From Ectothiorhodospiraceae bacterium (GTDB taxonomy: Bacteria > Pseudomonadota > Gammaproteobacteria > SZUA-152), in the NCBI GenBank assembly GCA_002401775.2, contig NVUB02000049.1, forward strand, positions 1 to 50,185: DNA of 50,185 nt, written 5' to 3'. Both the position numbers and the translations under genes were made by a program. Positions 28,295-36,984 of this stretch are shown in pieces. Position 1 is the first letter of the stretch; the number at the start of each line of letters is the position of its first letter. Under the pieces are notes generated by a model. That model did no database searches, was not told the origin of the DNA, and was given only the letters and a program-made list of their open reading frames with translations.

Positions 28295-28693
28295 CTATGG
28301 GTTTTCGGGCGAATCCATTGTGGTGCTGCCTTGCATGGGAGCTTCTGGGACAACCGGTGTATCGATTGTTTCCATGGACTCCACGCTTTTAGGTGAATCA
28401 GTCATATCATCCATGATGGACTGTTGCTCCATTAGGCTGGTTGGCGCATCCATGCTTCTGCCCATATAGGCCATGGATAAACTGGTCAGGAAAAAGATCG
28501 TTGCCAGTATGCCGGTAGAGCGAGAAAGGAAGTTACTCGACCCTTTAGAACCAAATACAGAACCGGAAGCACCGCCAGCAGCACCGGCACCAAAGGCCGC
28601 TCCTGCATCGGCACCTTTGCCGTGCTGCATCAAAACAAGGCCCACAATACCCAGGGCAACTAAAATATGAATGGCCAATAATGCTGTTTGCAT
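28295..28693 (-). CDS. secG: Preprotein translocase subunit SecG
   Basis: This accessory SecYEG subunit is 132 residues. The first membrane segment (about 4-21, [19 protein letters not shown]) is followed by the conserved [13 protein letters not shown]...[15 protein letters not shown] cytoplasmic loop and a second membrane segment (about 60-77). The C-terminal tail (about 80-132) is Met/Ser/Asp-rich and poorly conserved, as usual. It is 60 bp downstream of tpiA. Confidence 0.94.
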   Translation of the reverse strand: MQTALLAIHILVALGIVGLVLMQHGKGADAGAAFGAGAAGGASGSVFGSKGSSNFLSRSTGILATIFFLTSLSMAYMGRSMDAPTSLMEQQSIMDDMTDSPKSVESMETIDTPVVPEAPMQGSTTMDSPENP

Positions 28694-28753
28694 AAACTTA
28701 TAAACTCAAATTAGATAATATGTTTATATTTTTCGCTGTAATATTCGCGTGGA

Positions 28754-29503
28754 TTAACCCGCGCGACAAATAGCCAAAAACCCTGCTGCATCTAACGATG
28801 CGCCACCAATCAATCCGCCATCAATATCTGACATGGCAAATAATTCGACAGCATTATCCGGCTTTACGCTGCCACCGTAAAGGATTTGCAGCTTTTCCGC
28901 GACACTGGCACTTTTTTCACTGACGCGCTGACGAATAAAAGCATGTACATCTTGCGCTTGCTGGGGTGACGCCGTTTTACCGGTACCAATGGCCCACACT
29001 GGCTCATAGGCAACAACACCCGCTGACAAGGCTTCTACACCGGACTTTTCCAGAATCGCATCCAGTTGACGCGCGACCACGGTTTCTGTCTCGCCCGCTT
29101 CACGTTCTTCCAGCAATTCTCCGACACAAAGAATCGGGATTAAGCCTGCCGCCAGTGCCGCTGCATACTTTTCGGCAACCACTTCATCAGACTCACCAAA
29201 CAAAGCACGACGCTCAGAGTGACCGACAATGACGTACTGGCACTTGAGATTCAGCAACATATCAGCGGAAACTTCACCGGTAAATGCACCGGATTTTTCA
29301 GGGCTCAGATTCTGACCACCCCATGAAACATCGCTTCCAGTCAGCGTCTCAGCCGCCTGGGCCAGATACACCGTGGAAGGGCACACCACAACCTTTGCAT
29401 TTACACCGGCTTCAACGCCCTCAAGAATACTTTTCAGCAGCTGATGATTGGCTTCCAGAGAACCGTTCATTTTCCAGTTACCGGCTACAAGTGTTTGACG
29501 CAT
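28754..29503 (-). CDS. tpiA: Triosephosphate isomerase
   Basis: This glycolytic enzyme interconverts dihydroxyacetone phosphate and glyceraldehyde 3-phosphate. It has 249 residues. Catalytic Lys11 lies in GNWKMNG (8-14), the electrophilic His in VIVGHSERR (about 92-100) and the base Glu in AYEPVWAIGTG (about 164-174), followed by the phosphate-binding YGGSV motif. The frame is complete. It borders the gene-free region that precedes the polyketide cluster. Confidence 0.96.
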   Translation of the reverse strand: MRQTLVAGNWKMNGSLEANHQLLKSILEGVEAGVNAKVVVCPSTVYLAQAAETLTGSDVSWGGQNLSPEKSGAFTGEVSADMLLNLKCQYVIVGHSERRALFGESDEVVAEKYAAALAAGLIPILCVGELLEEREAGETETVVARQLDAILEKSGVEALSAGVVAYEPVWAIGTGKTASPQQAQDVHAFIRQRVSEKSASVAEKLQILYGGSVKPDNAVELFAMSDIDGGLIGGASLDAAGFLAICRAG

Positions 29504-30458
29504 AGTCTGTTGTTTTCTCTATTGACTCATTATTGCCGCGTTGCGTTACTGTTCTACGCTGCCATTGAACGTTCGTTACTGGCTATGCAATGTTATCTGC
29601 TGTTGTGATGAAAACCAACTTAACAAGCAGTTACAACAAGCAAGACCGTAAGTACGTATTCAGCTAAAAATTAGGGAGCGAATACTAACTGCATTGCATC
29701 CAAAAGACAAACCGGAGCCTTGACCAACATGAAATGAGCAGGAAGCCATGCCAGAGCCTGTTCATGATGTGGGAATGAAAACTATCATGAAACTCGAAGA
29801 CTTAACGACCATCAATCAACTAACGGATTTCCTGCCAGGCACCTAGAGAGAGAGAGGGGGGGGGTAATCCGTTACCTGACGAAGATCAACGGCTACTTTC
29901 GTCAGCAGCTAACCCGGCTTATAGCCCAGCATCACAAAACGGGTTGATTACAGCCCCATTAGCGCACCATAATCCGGCTTTAAACTCAAGTACACTGCGA
30001 AAGATACCGTTCATCTAGGTACGAAGGCAGACCTCAATGTCCCGAAGGCTTTCTCGGTAGGTCAATTGGGCAAACACCATGCAGCGAATATGCGTTGATA
30101 GACTTCCCGGACATCTTCCATTGCACGGACAAAACTAGCATTGGCCTTTGGAGGGATCACCCAACATTTTTTAACCAGGATTTAAGTTGATTTTTATGAT
30201 GTTTTGCGAACCGTTTTGTCTGAAATTGAGTCAACAATACCGCATTCAACCCGTCGCTCTGTCAACAATACAATGTCCCGTCATTACGCCCTGCCAGTGT
30301 GGCTGAGCAAGCCGTGGAAACCCAAAAAGTTCAATTTTTCCACCCAGTTTCTCAGCAAAATATGCCGTATAGGCTGCCCCATCTGCCAGAGCCCCACAAT
30401 CGACAACCTACATCCGCCGGAATCACAAATCAACAGGTTTCCACGTTGAACCGTTCCC
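29504..30458. other. Gene-free border region between tpiA and the PKS cluster
   Basis: Almost 1 kb without an intact gene. The middle contains a decayed integrase/transposase remnant (29787 to about 29947) with a low-complexity GA/G run (about 29845-29864). Open frames at 30204-30449 and 30299-30490 have no resemblance to any family I know and are probably chance. The tpiA promoter should be near the left end, but I did not find clear boxes. Confidence 0.55.
29787..29947 (+). pseudogene. Remnant of an integrase/transposase gene (N-terminal part)
   Basis: From ATG 29787 the translation MKLEDLTTINQLTDFLPGT, then a stop, then in another frame from 29864 VIRYLTKINGYFRQQLTRLI followed by AQHHKTG, resembles the N-terminus of a DDE-type integrase family common in gammaproteobacteria (pattern LTTIxQLxxFLxGT...RYLxKxxGYSRQQxTRLIxQ). 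The ~35 residues that should lie between are replaced by a GAGAGAG...GGGG run. A further piece with the pattern KYTxxD follows in a third frame at about 29982. The catalytic DDE part is absent. The family is recalled from memory and not checked by search. Confidence 0.55.
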
Positions 30459-31220
30459 CTATTCCCACGGAAATTGTTTGTGCCTTATAAACCGTTCCAG
30501 GTTCCGCCGCACTTGCGGACTGGAACCGATACGGAAACTTTCCGATACAGCCAACTCTTCCATCGGTTCGTTAATAATCCACATTTCCCGCATAAATAAT
30601 TTTAAATTCTCTACAGCAGCGGGGTCGAGTCGCAGCAGACGTCTTGATATACGCTTAAGTGCCACATCCAGATCCAAGTCCACAGTATCAACCAGACCTA
30701 AACGGTTTGCTTCCTCAGCTGACAGCGTTTCAGTTGTCAATGCCATTTTATAAGCGGCTTGCAGCCCAGTGCGTCTAACCAAAAACGGCATCACCATTGC
30801 TGGCACCAGCCCCCACAACAACTCCGACAAACAGAAGCTGGATTCAGGTGTTGCTAATACCAGATCACAGGCGGCAGCCACACCAACACCTCCCGCCAAT
30901 ACCTGACCTTCAATCTTTGCCACCAGTATTTTAGGAGTGACTGTGAAGCGTTTGAGAAGTGTCATGTATTCCGAAAAATTGTCCCTGGATGGAGACGAAG
31001 TGGCAACCGCCTCGTCAAAATCCATTCCGGTGCAGAAGACACCATTCCCACCACTGATGACCAGCATCTTAATTTCAGACTGACTTTCAATCGTATCGAG
31101 AAGCTGTGTCAACTCAGCGATCAACAGGCGGTTGATACTATTTCGATTTTCCTTCCTGTCAATCATGGCACTGACAACACCATTTTCTACATTGACACGA
31201 AGTGTTTTGAATTCCATCAC
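30459..31220 (-). CDS. Polyketide beta-branching dehydratase, ECH1 (PksH-like)
   Basis: This 253-residue crotonase-fold protein in HMG-CoA-synthase cassettes dehydrates the HMG-ACP intermediate to a methylglutaconyl intermediate. The oxyanion-hole regions FCTGMDF (62-68) and AGGVGVAAACDLV (109-121) are present, with Glu133 in SELLWGLVPA (132-141). That SELLxGLxPAxVMPFL pattern is typical of the ECH1/PksH branch rather than fatty-acid oxidation. It is the last gene of the cluster, 59 bp after the phosphopantetheinyl transferase. No separate decarboxylating ECH2 (PksI-like) is visible in the window. Confidence 0.8.
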   Translation of the reverse strand: MMEFKTLRVNVENGVVSAMIDRKENRNSINRLLIAELTQLLDTIESQSEIKMLVISGGNGVFCTGMDFDEAVATSSPSRDNFSEYMTLLKRFTVTPKILVAKIEGQVLAGGVGVAAACDLVLATPESSFCLSELLWGLVPAMVMPFLVRRTGLQAAYKMALTTETLSAEEANRLGLVDTVDLDLDVALKRISRRLLRLDPAAVENLKLFMREMWIINEPMEELAVSESFRIGSSPQVRRNLERFIRHKQFPWE

Positions 31221-31279
31221 ATCTCTCCTGAGATTAGCACGCCAAAATCATGGATAAGCTACATCCTGTCCTATTATTT

Positions 31280-32062
31280 TCACGGTACAAGTCGTGAAAA
31301 CAATATGTCTGCATCAACTTCCAGACTTACGTTCCGAGGCGCAACAATGGCGATCAAGTATTGACCAAGCGACCAGGAATAACACCGGTACTGAGGAAAA
31401 TTCCTATATTCACAGTAAAAACTATTCGCATCAATAAGCGTAGGCGGCTCCAATTCCAAGAGCGCAAATGGAATTGTTATGCCGCACCGAAGCACCTTTG
31501 AAAGAGCTTCCTTTATTGTCCATGCCCGAAAGTAAGCATGATTAACATTCGGTGTTAGACCCGCCAGTAGGCGAAGATCTCTTTGGGTTATATGCTCGGC
31601 CAGAAAATCAGTGTTTCTGTCCGTGAGTTTCTCTATATCCAAACCAATAGGACACCCTTGTTCTGACGCTACGGCCAATGCGACAGTATCCGTGTGGGTA
31701 ATACTGAGCTCTGGATGATGATTGGAAAGGAAACGCAAGATAGGCTGCCCAAAAATCCCCGCATTAATGACTAAATGCTCTAAATGCGGCTCTTCAAGAT
31801 AGGCGGACGTTGCGAGTTTACAGGCACACCGCCCTAACACGAATTCTTTTCTCCGCTTTTCGACCTTTAATGCATTGACACGCGACCACTCTGAGGGATG
31901 AAACCAATTTTGAGGCTCTCGCTCTATCCCGGCATAAATCGATTCGGTTAGGATAGCAAGAAAAGAGCGGACGGTGGAACTGGGGTGGTGAATCTTTAAC
32001 GGCACCAGTTCCGGAGCAACACCCATGCCGGTATCTTGAATGTTAATCAGCTCATGTGGCAT
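31280..32062 (-). CDS. 4'-phosphopantetheinyl transferase (Sfp/EntD-like)
   Basis: This enzyme activates acyl carrier domains by transferring the phosphopantetheine arm of CoA. The 260 residues show the SITHTDTVALAVAS region (120-133), GLDIEKL with the Mg-binding acidic pair (140-146) and the WTIKEALSK signature (181-189) corresponding to WxxKEAxxK. The C-terminal part is short and not diagnostic. Its place in the PKS cluster suggests it serves the ACPs of the terminal PKS and the discrete donor ACP. Confidence 0.88.
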   Translation of the reverse strand: MPHELINIQDTGMGVAPELVPLKIHHPSSTVRSFLAILTESIYAGIEREPQNWFHPSEWSRVNALKVEKRRKEFVLGRCACKLATSAYLEEPHLEHLVINAGIFGQPILRFLSNHHPELSITHTDTVALAVASEQGCPIGLDIEKLTDRNTDFLAEHITQRDLRLLAGLTPNVNHAYFRAWTIKEALSKVLRCGITIPFALLELEPPTLIDANSFYCEYRNFPQYRCYSWSLGQYLIAIVAPRNVSLEVDADILFSRLVP

Positions 32063-32197
32063 ATCGAGCTACCTTAGTTTTTGACAAAAAAGACATTCCC
32101 GCCGATCTGGCAGGCTTATTTCGGATAAAAAAACACATAATATTTTGTTTTTATTCTACATAGCCCATAAAGTGTTTATAACCGATGGTGCAGACGG

Positions 32198-33790
32198 TTA
32201 TGCGATCGCCTTTTTCCTGCGTGCACGTTTTTCTGCTTTAGCCATCATCATCATTAACCTAAAAAATCCAAAAGTTCCCATGAATTCTCCCGCGCATTTA
32301 ACACCACCCACCATCGCCCCCGCTACACCGATGCACATCACATCTGAGCCTGTTAAGTAAAGGTTCTTAACGGGGGTTTTGCTATGTGTCCAAACTTTGA
32401 ATAATCTATCTATATTTGCAGGTATGCCGTAAAACGCTCCGCGGGCATTACCCTGGAAATGTTCCATTGATAACGGTGTCGAAACATCAACGTAAGCGAT
32501 TAAATCGGAAAATCCGGGAAAAAGAAGCTCGATGTTATCAATAACTTTACGGGCATATTCCTGCTTGGTGCGCTCATATTCTTCCCCCCGACGTTTCCAA
32601 GGTCGGGTTTGCCATTGTGCAAACTCTTCATAGTTGACCCAGGTAACGATACTGGCAGTGTGCGCTTTCGCTTTTGGATTACGTAATGATGGGAATGATA
32701 GAAAACAGTTTTTAGGAAATTCACTGCTGTTACGCGGTATACCATGATTATAGTTATCAAATATCCAGTAATTAGCGGCATCGGCTCCCAATTTCTCCGG
32801 GGACTCTTTTAAGCCAATATATACGCATAACGCACTATAACCATCGCCCACCTTCTCAAGATCCTGTCTAAAGGGGAGTTCGAAATGATTAGGCAGTAGT
32901 TTCAAAAATGTATTTTTGGCGCCCGCCCCCGATATAATTATCGGTGCAAAATATTCCTCCGTCAGTCGATCCGGCTTAATAGTATCATGGACTCGCACCC
33001 CGACTGCTTCGTTATTTTCAATGAGTATTTCGTCTACAGTTCTACGTGAAATGACTTTTCCGCCGGCAGCTTCGATAATGGGCACGATTGCCTTGGCAAT
33101 TTCTTTGCCGCCACCCACAGGGTACCACCCCCCCTTGAAGCTACTAGTAACCACTAACCCATGCACGCCAAAAGCGATTTCCCCAGGAGGCAAGCCGTAA
33201 TCCCCCCATTGCGAAGCCAGCAGCGCTTTCAGTTGCGGATCTTTGAAGTGCAAGTCAAAGTATTCCTTGGCCGTGATATTTGCGAACCGTCCCCAGCGGC
33301 GGAAACCAGACTTTACTAGCCATCTCGCCCAGCCAGGAAAAGTGTCATTGATATGGGCAAAGGTATACCACAGGCTCGCCGATTTCATGTCGCGGAAATA
33401 TCGACTAATCGCATTTTTTTCAGCCGGATAGCGCTCAAACAACCGGTTCTTGAAGGCACCCTCACTGGATGGCATATTGAATTGAAAATCAGGATAAATA
33501 AATTTCTCGAAATCTTCAGGCAGTTTATGCCATTTCACCTTACCGTTGGTGATGTAGTCAAAGATAATTCTTGCATTACCTTCACCCATATCACAACTAT
33601 AGTGCAGCCCGACATCAAACTCGAACTTACCTTTGCGCTTGAACTCGTGGGTCTGTCCACCCAGGTTAAAATGCTGCTCAAGAACCAGGACTCGCATTTT
33701 TCGTAGTTTAGCCAACAAAACTGCCGTGGTTAGCGAACCTATACCTGAGCCAATCACAATGGCGTCGTAATTATTAGGGCAATTATTCAT
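32198..33790 (-). CDS. FAD-dependent oxidoreductase, CrtI/RetSat-like
   Basis: The 530-residue flavoprotein begins with a dinucleotide-binding motif IVIGSGIGSLTTAVLLAK (about 11-28), followed by EQHFNLGGQTHEF. The layout matches the phytoene desaturase / carotenoid isomerase / all-trans-retinol 13,14-reductase superfamily. A C-terminal GSDVMCIGVAGAMVGGVKCAGE motif closes the FAD site. Such enzymes desaturate, isomerise or saturate conjugated polyenes. Here it could modify a polyene portion of the polyketide, but the substrate is unknown. It is separated from the methyltransferase by 416 bp and could have its own promoter. Confidence 0.78.
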   Translation of the reverse strand: MNNCPNNYDAIVIGSGIGSLTTAVLLAKLRKMRVLVLEQHFNLGGQTHEFKRKGKFEFDVGLHYSCDMGEGNARIIFDYITNGKVKWHKLPEDFEKFIYPDFQFNMPSSEGAFKNRLFERYPAEKNAISRYFRDMKSASLWYTFAHINDTFPGWARWLVKSGFRRWGRFANITAKEYFDLHFKDPQLKALLASQWGDYGLPPGEIAFGVHGLVVTSSFKGGWYPVGGGKEIAKAIVPIIEAAGGKVISRRTVDEILIENNEAVGVRVHDTIKPDRLTEEYFAPIIISGAGAKNTFLKLLPNHFELPFRQDLEKVGDGYSALCVYIGLKESPEKLGADAANYWIFDNYNHGIPRNSSEFPKNCFLSFPSLRNPKAKAHTASIVTWVNYEEFAQWQTRPWKRRGEEYERTKQEYARKVIDNIELLFPGFSDLIAYVDVSTPLSMEHFQGNARGAFYGIPANIDRLFKVWTHSKTPVKNLYLTGSDVMCIGVAGAMVGGVKCAGEFMGTFGFFRLMMMMAKAEKRARRKKAIA

Positions 33791-34206
33791 GATAATTCTC
33801 GCAGATTAACCTTCGTTTAAATAACAAACATATATTTTCCAGGACGCCCCCTGTTATTGAAAACATTGCCACTTTACGTGTGTTTTAAAACAGAAAACAG
33901 GCATTTTTAAAAATGACTTGATAACAACGAGTTGACATCTTAATGACCTACCTTTATCAGGTTAGCTTTCACAAAAAAACCGGCCGATTTTAAATTATTG
34001 CACTAATCGACAGGCAAGTGATTAAGGCCTTTAGAAAGATACTATTGGTGCACATGAACAGAATACCCTGCGTACAGAAGACGCCGTCAAACCATCCTTG
34101 TAGGCTCAACAGCCGCATCCCTGCGGCTGACGCTTCTGCACACTGGGTATCCTTTTCTATTGATTCATTAGTCAATCTCAAGAAGCGGCGCAACCATCCA
34201 ATATTT
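33791..34206. other. Spacer within the PKS cluster with stem-loop
   Basis: This is a 416-bp spacer between the methyltransferase and flavoprotein genes. It contains a stem-loop AGCCGCA-tccc-TGCGGCT (34111-34128) inside a Cys/Arg-rich nonsense frame, plus an AT-rich left part that could hold the flavoprotein promoter. An open frame at 33990-34253 (minus) overlaps the hairpin and the end of the methyltransferase gene, and I do not believe it. Confidence 0.5.
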
Positions 34207-35061
34207 TCACGCAAACACCTCAGGTTTACAAGCTGATACGATGACATAATCAAATGTCTCTAGTATTTTATCGCTAGGGCTTGAAATCATCTTATAGAAA
34301 TAACGCACACGTGGACTAAGACGACTCATGAATTGAGCATTATTTTTCTGGTTACGGACAAAACTGAAAAATGGTTTATAAACATTTGCTTTAATTGACT
34401 CAATCTTAATATCCACAAAGCCTATTTTTTCCAACTGCTCTCTATATTCTTCTGATGAATGGTTATTGACATTAGGTGTACTTAGCAAAGCTGACAATAC
34501 TCGCATCCTCACTTTCTGCATCAAATTTGCACCGCCGGGTATCTTGCAAGGTATCACATCTGCTACCGCCAAACGACCGCCGGGTTTGAGAACCCTGAAT
34601 GCCTCATTAAGAAAATCCTTGCGAGTCACAAAATGAAATGCAGCTTCCAGGGAAACCACACTGTCAAATCTATTATGTTCGAAAGACAACTCTGTTGCTG
34701 AGCCTTGCATCAGATCGACACGATCCGAGAGACCAGCGGCCTCAACGCGTGCCCTTGCCCTATGGACATGCAACTGGGTAACATTCACGCCTTTTATCTT
34801 TAACTTTGGATATTTTTTCGCCCAAAACATGTCCTGGTCTCCAAAACCATAGCCTGCATCTAATACTTCTTTGGCATTGTGCAATTGAGCAGAACAACCT
34901 AAATAGTCAGCCAAGTTCTGTGCCGCCTGATCGTAACTCATCGAAGAGCCAGTCCAATACCCGAGATTCAGATACAGGCTTTCATCCCCCCAAACATCCT
35001 CGCCAATAAAATCATAAGTACTATTAGCACCTCGACGAAATAACAAAAATACATTCTTCAT
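34207..35061 (-). CDS. SAM-dependent methyltransferase (probable O-methyltransferase)
   Basis: This 284-residue class I methyltransferase has motif I VLDAGYGFGDQD (about 66-77), a NVTQLHVHRAR stretch after it that resembles motif II of the sugar/polyketide O-methyltransferases and sterol-type enzymes, then the post-motif FDSVVSLEAAFHF and LKPGGRLAVADVIP. The fold is close to erythromycin-type 3''-O-methyltransferases. In a trans-AT cluster it most likely methylates a hydroxyl of the polyketide, but C- or N-methylation cannot be excluded. It lies 28 bp after the acyltransferase gene. Confidence 0.78.
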   Translation of the reverse strand: MKNVFLLFRRGANSTYDFIGEDVWGDESLYLNLGYWTGSSMSYDQAAQNLADYLGCSAQLHNAKEVLDAGYGFGDQDMFWAKKYPKLKIKGVNVTQLHVHRARARVEAAGLSDRVDLMQGSATELSFEHNRFDSVVSLEAAFHFVTRKDFLNEAFRVLKPGGRLAVADVIPCKIPGGANLMQKVRMRVLSALLSTPNVNNHSSEEYREQLEKIGFVDIKIESIKANVYKPFFSFVRNQKNNAQFMSRLSPRVRYFYKMISSPSDKILETFDYVIVSACKPEVFA

Positions 35062-35089
35062 TACTTTTATCTCCCTATAAAATAGCCAC

Positions 35090-35941
35090 CTATAAAATAC
35101 GCTTCTGCCTGATTTTTAAATTCAGGCCAGTCAATACCTCACCAGGGCCAATCTCCACAATTTCAGCCTCTCCCACCGACAATAAATATCCTATTATTTC
35201 AGTCCAACGTACTGGGCTGCAAATTTGACGCAACAAATTTTCCTTAACAGAACTGGCTGTATATGGCTCCGCAGACAGGTTTGAAATTACTGGCATAGCC
35301 GGTACATGAAAATCAAAAGACTCGATAAACGCTGAAAATTCTTTTTGTGCTGCTGACATCCATTGAGAATGAAATGCGCCGCTGACATTTAACACGATAT
35401 AGGCCGCGCCTGCTTCAGTAAAAATACTCTCAAGTTTTTCTATCGAGGCGCGCGAACCGGAAATAACAGTCTGAATTGGAGCATTATAATTAGCAATGGA
35501 AACGCCCTCTATACCTGAAGACGATATTATCTGCTCCACCTTATCGGATGAAGGGCCAATTACGGCTGCCATTCCTCCGCCAGTGACTTGTGCCATCAAT
35601 TCCCCCCGTTTTTGAACAAGGCGTAATCCGCTCGAAAAATCAAACACGCCCGCCGCGAATAGCGCATTGTATTCACCAAGACTGTGGCCAGCGACATAAT
35701 CGGGCATCTGACCAGCATCATACAGTCGTTTCATGTAACTCAACGCATTCACAACATAGAGTGCTGGTTGGGTGAACTGTGTCTGACTAAGCTGTTTGTT
35801 GGGGTTTTTAATGCATAACTCTTCTATTGAATAACCTAATACACTATCTGCTTGTTCAGTCATATCTTTGAATTGATCGAACAAGCCGGCCCCCATACCT
35901 TCCACCTGTGATCCTTGCCCAGGAAATACATACGCTACCAT
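35090..35941 (-). CDS. Trans-acting malonyl-CoA:ACP acyltransferase
   Basis: This discrete FabD-like acyltransferase probably loads malonyl units onto the AT-less PKS. It has 283 residues. The N-terminal FPGQGSQ (6-12), the nucleophile Ser87 in AGHSLGEYNALFAAGVFDF (84-102), and GAFHS with His191 as the active-site base are all present. The DisD/PksC-type GHSLGEYNALFAAG is typical of trans-AT clusters. It is 16 bp downstream of the second acyltransferase-fold gene. Confidence 0.88.
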   Translation of the reverse strand: MVAYVFPGQGSQVEGMGAGLFDQFKDMTEQADSVLGYSIEELCIKNPNKQLSQTQFTQPALYVVNALSYMKRLYDAGQMPDYVAGHSLGEYNALFAAGVFDFSSGLRLVQKRGELMAQVTGGGMAAVIGPSSDKVEQIISSSGIEGVSIANYNAPIQTVISGSRASIEKLESIFTEAGAAYIVLNVSGAFHSQWMSAAQKEFSAFIESFDFHVPAMPVISNLSAEPYTASSVKENLLRQICSPVRWTEIIGYLLSVGEAEIVEIGPGEVLTGLNLKIRQKRIL

Positions 35942-35957
35942 TTTCTTATTTTCCTTA

Positions 35958-36980
35958 TCAGTTATGTAAAAATGTTTTTTCCATTTCCTGCAATCGAGTC
36001 ACCTCTTGATCAAATGGCGTAATCACTGATTGAAAAGAAGATACACTATGTGAACAGAGACTCCTCTTAACAAAGTTTGCCAATGTCCCTCCCGGCCCGA
36101 GATCCACATAAGCAAGTCCATGTTCCTTGCTGCTTTGTGCTTCCAATACCTGAAGCGCAGCGGAAAACCACATGGGTTTTCGGGCAACTTGCCAAAAATG
36201 GTCACTAGAATAAGAAAGCACCTGCGTTCCTGTATAACAGGAAAATACCGGTATCAAAGGTTTGTTGGTATGCACCGTCTTTAGAAAATCCAGGTATGCC
36301 CGCTGAGCGGGATCAATCAACGTCGAGTGAAAACCATACTTGACGGGTAACAATTGATATAAGGCCTCGCGTTTGTGCAGGAACTGTTGAATTCGTTCGA
36401 GCACGCTACTATGGCCTGCAATAACAAAGTGCCCCTCATAATTAACACCCGCAAGTTCACTTCCAGAAAACACATCAGGATACTCTTTGAGCAACGCAGG
36501 TGAGCCTAAAATCGCCAGCATCCCCCCCGGCGGACAGAACTGTTCAATGGTTAAAGCTTGCTTGAGTACAGCATCCAATGCTTGCTCCAACGTCATCACA
36601 CCACTATATGCAGCCGCCACAAACTCACCCAAACTCATTCCCAGAACATAATCGGGAACCAAACCTGCTTTCCGCAACACCTCTGCGAGTGCGTATTGCA
36701 CACAAAAAATGGCGGGGTGTGAGAAACGCACGTCATCAAAAAGTTCCCCCTTATCACGACGGGTGTCGTACAACACTGATAACATTGATTCGCCGATATG
36801 CTGTTGCACTTGTCGATCCAAACGCTCTATTATTCGACGAAAATCATCATGTTCATGATATAAGGTTCGAGCCATGTGGTAATACTGTGAGCCCTGGCCG
36901 CTAAAAAGGAAAACAATCGGGCGTCTGCAATCCCTTCCGGCAACGGACTGATGCAAAGAACTGAAAGGCGAGGTCATCAT
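35958..36980 (-). CDS. Second trans-acting acyltransferase-fold protein (acyl hydrolase candidate)
   Basis: This FabD-fold protein is 340 residues from the ATG at 36980, only 4 bp after the enoyl reductase stop. An upstream extension of the frame overlaps the reductase gene and is rejected. Motifs are FLFSGQGSQYYHMARTL near the N-terminus, LGMSLGEF with the Ser nucleophile and KYGFHSTLIDPA with the His. The GMSLGEF and GFHS variants set it apart from the malonyl-loading enzyme next door and fit the PksD/PedC-type branch that hydrolyses stalled acyl chains. The hydrolase assignment is inference from family resemblance. Confidence 0.75.
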   Translation of the reverse strand: MMTSPFSSLHQSVAGRDCRRPIVFLFSGQGSQYYHMARTLYHEHDDFRRIIERLDRQVQQHIGESMLSVLYDTRRDKGELFDDVRFSHPAIFCVQYALAEVLRKAGLVPDYVLGMSLGEFVAAAYSGVMTLEQALDAVLKQALTIEQFCPPGGMLAILGSPALLKEYPDVFSGSELAGVNYEGHFVIAGHSSVLERIQQFLHKREALYQLLPVKYGFHSTLIDPAQRAYLDFLKTVHTNKPLIPVFSCYTGTQVLSYSSDHFWQVARKPMWFSAALQVLEAQSSKEHGLAYVDLGPGGTLANFVKRSLCSHSVSSFQSVITPFDQEVTRLQEMEKTFLHN

Positions 36981-36984
36981 ACTG

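Noticed and set aside
30204-30490. Open frames downstream of the integrase remnant
   Set aside because: They are Pro/Ser/His-rich nonsense, overlap the end of the ECH1 gene on the other strand and have no family resemblance.
33990-34253. Minus-strand open frame between the flavoprotein and methyltransferase genes
   Set aside because: It overlaps the methyltransferase 3' end and contains a palindromic hairpin. I see no start signal or family.
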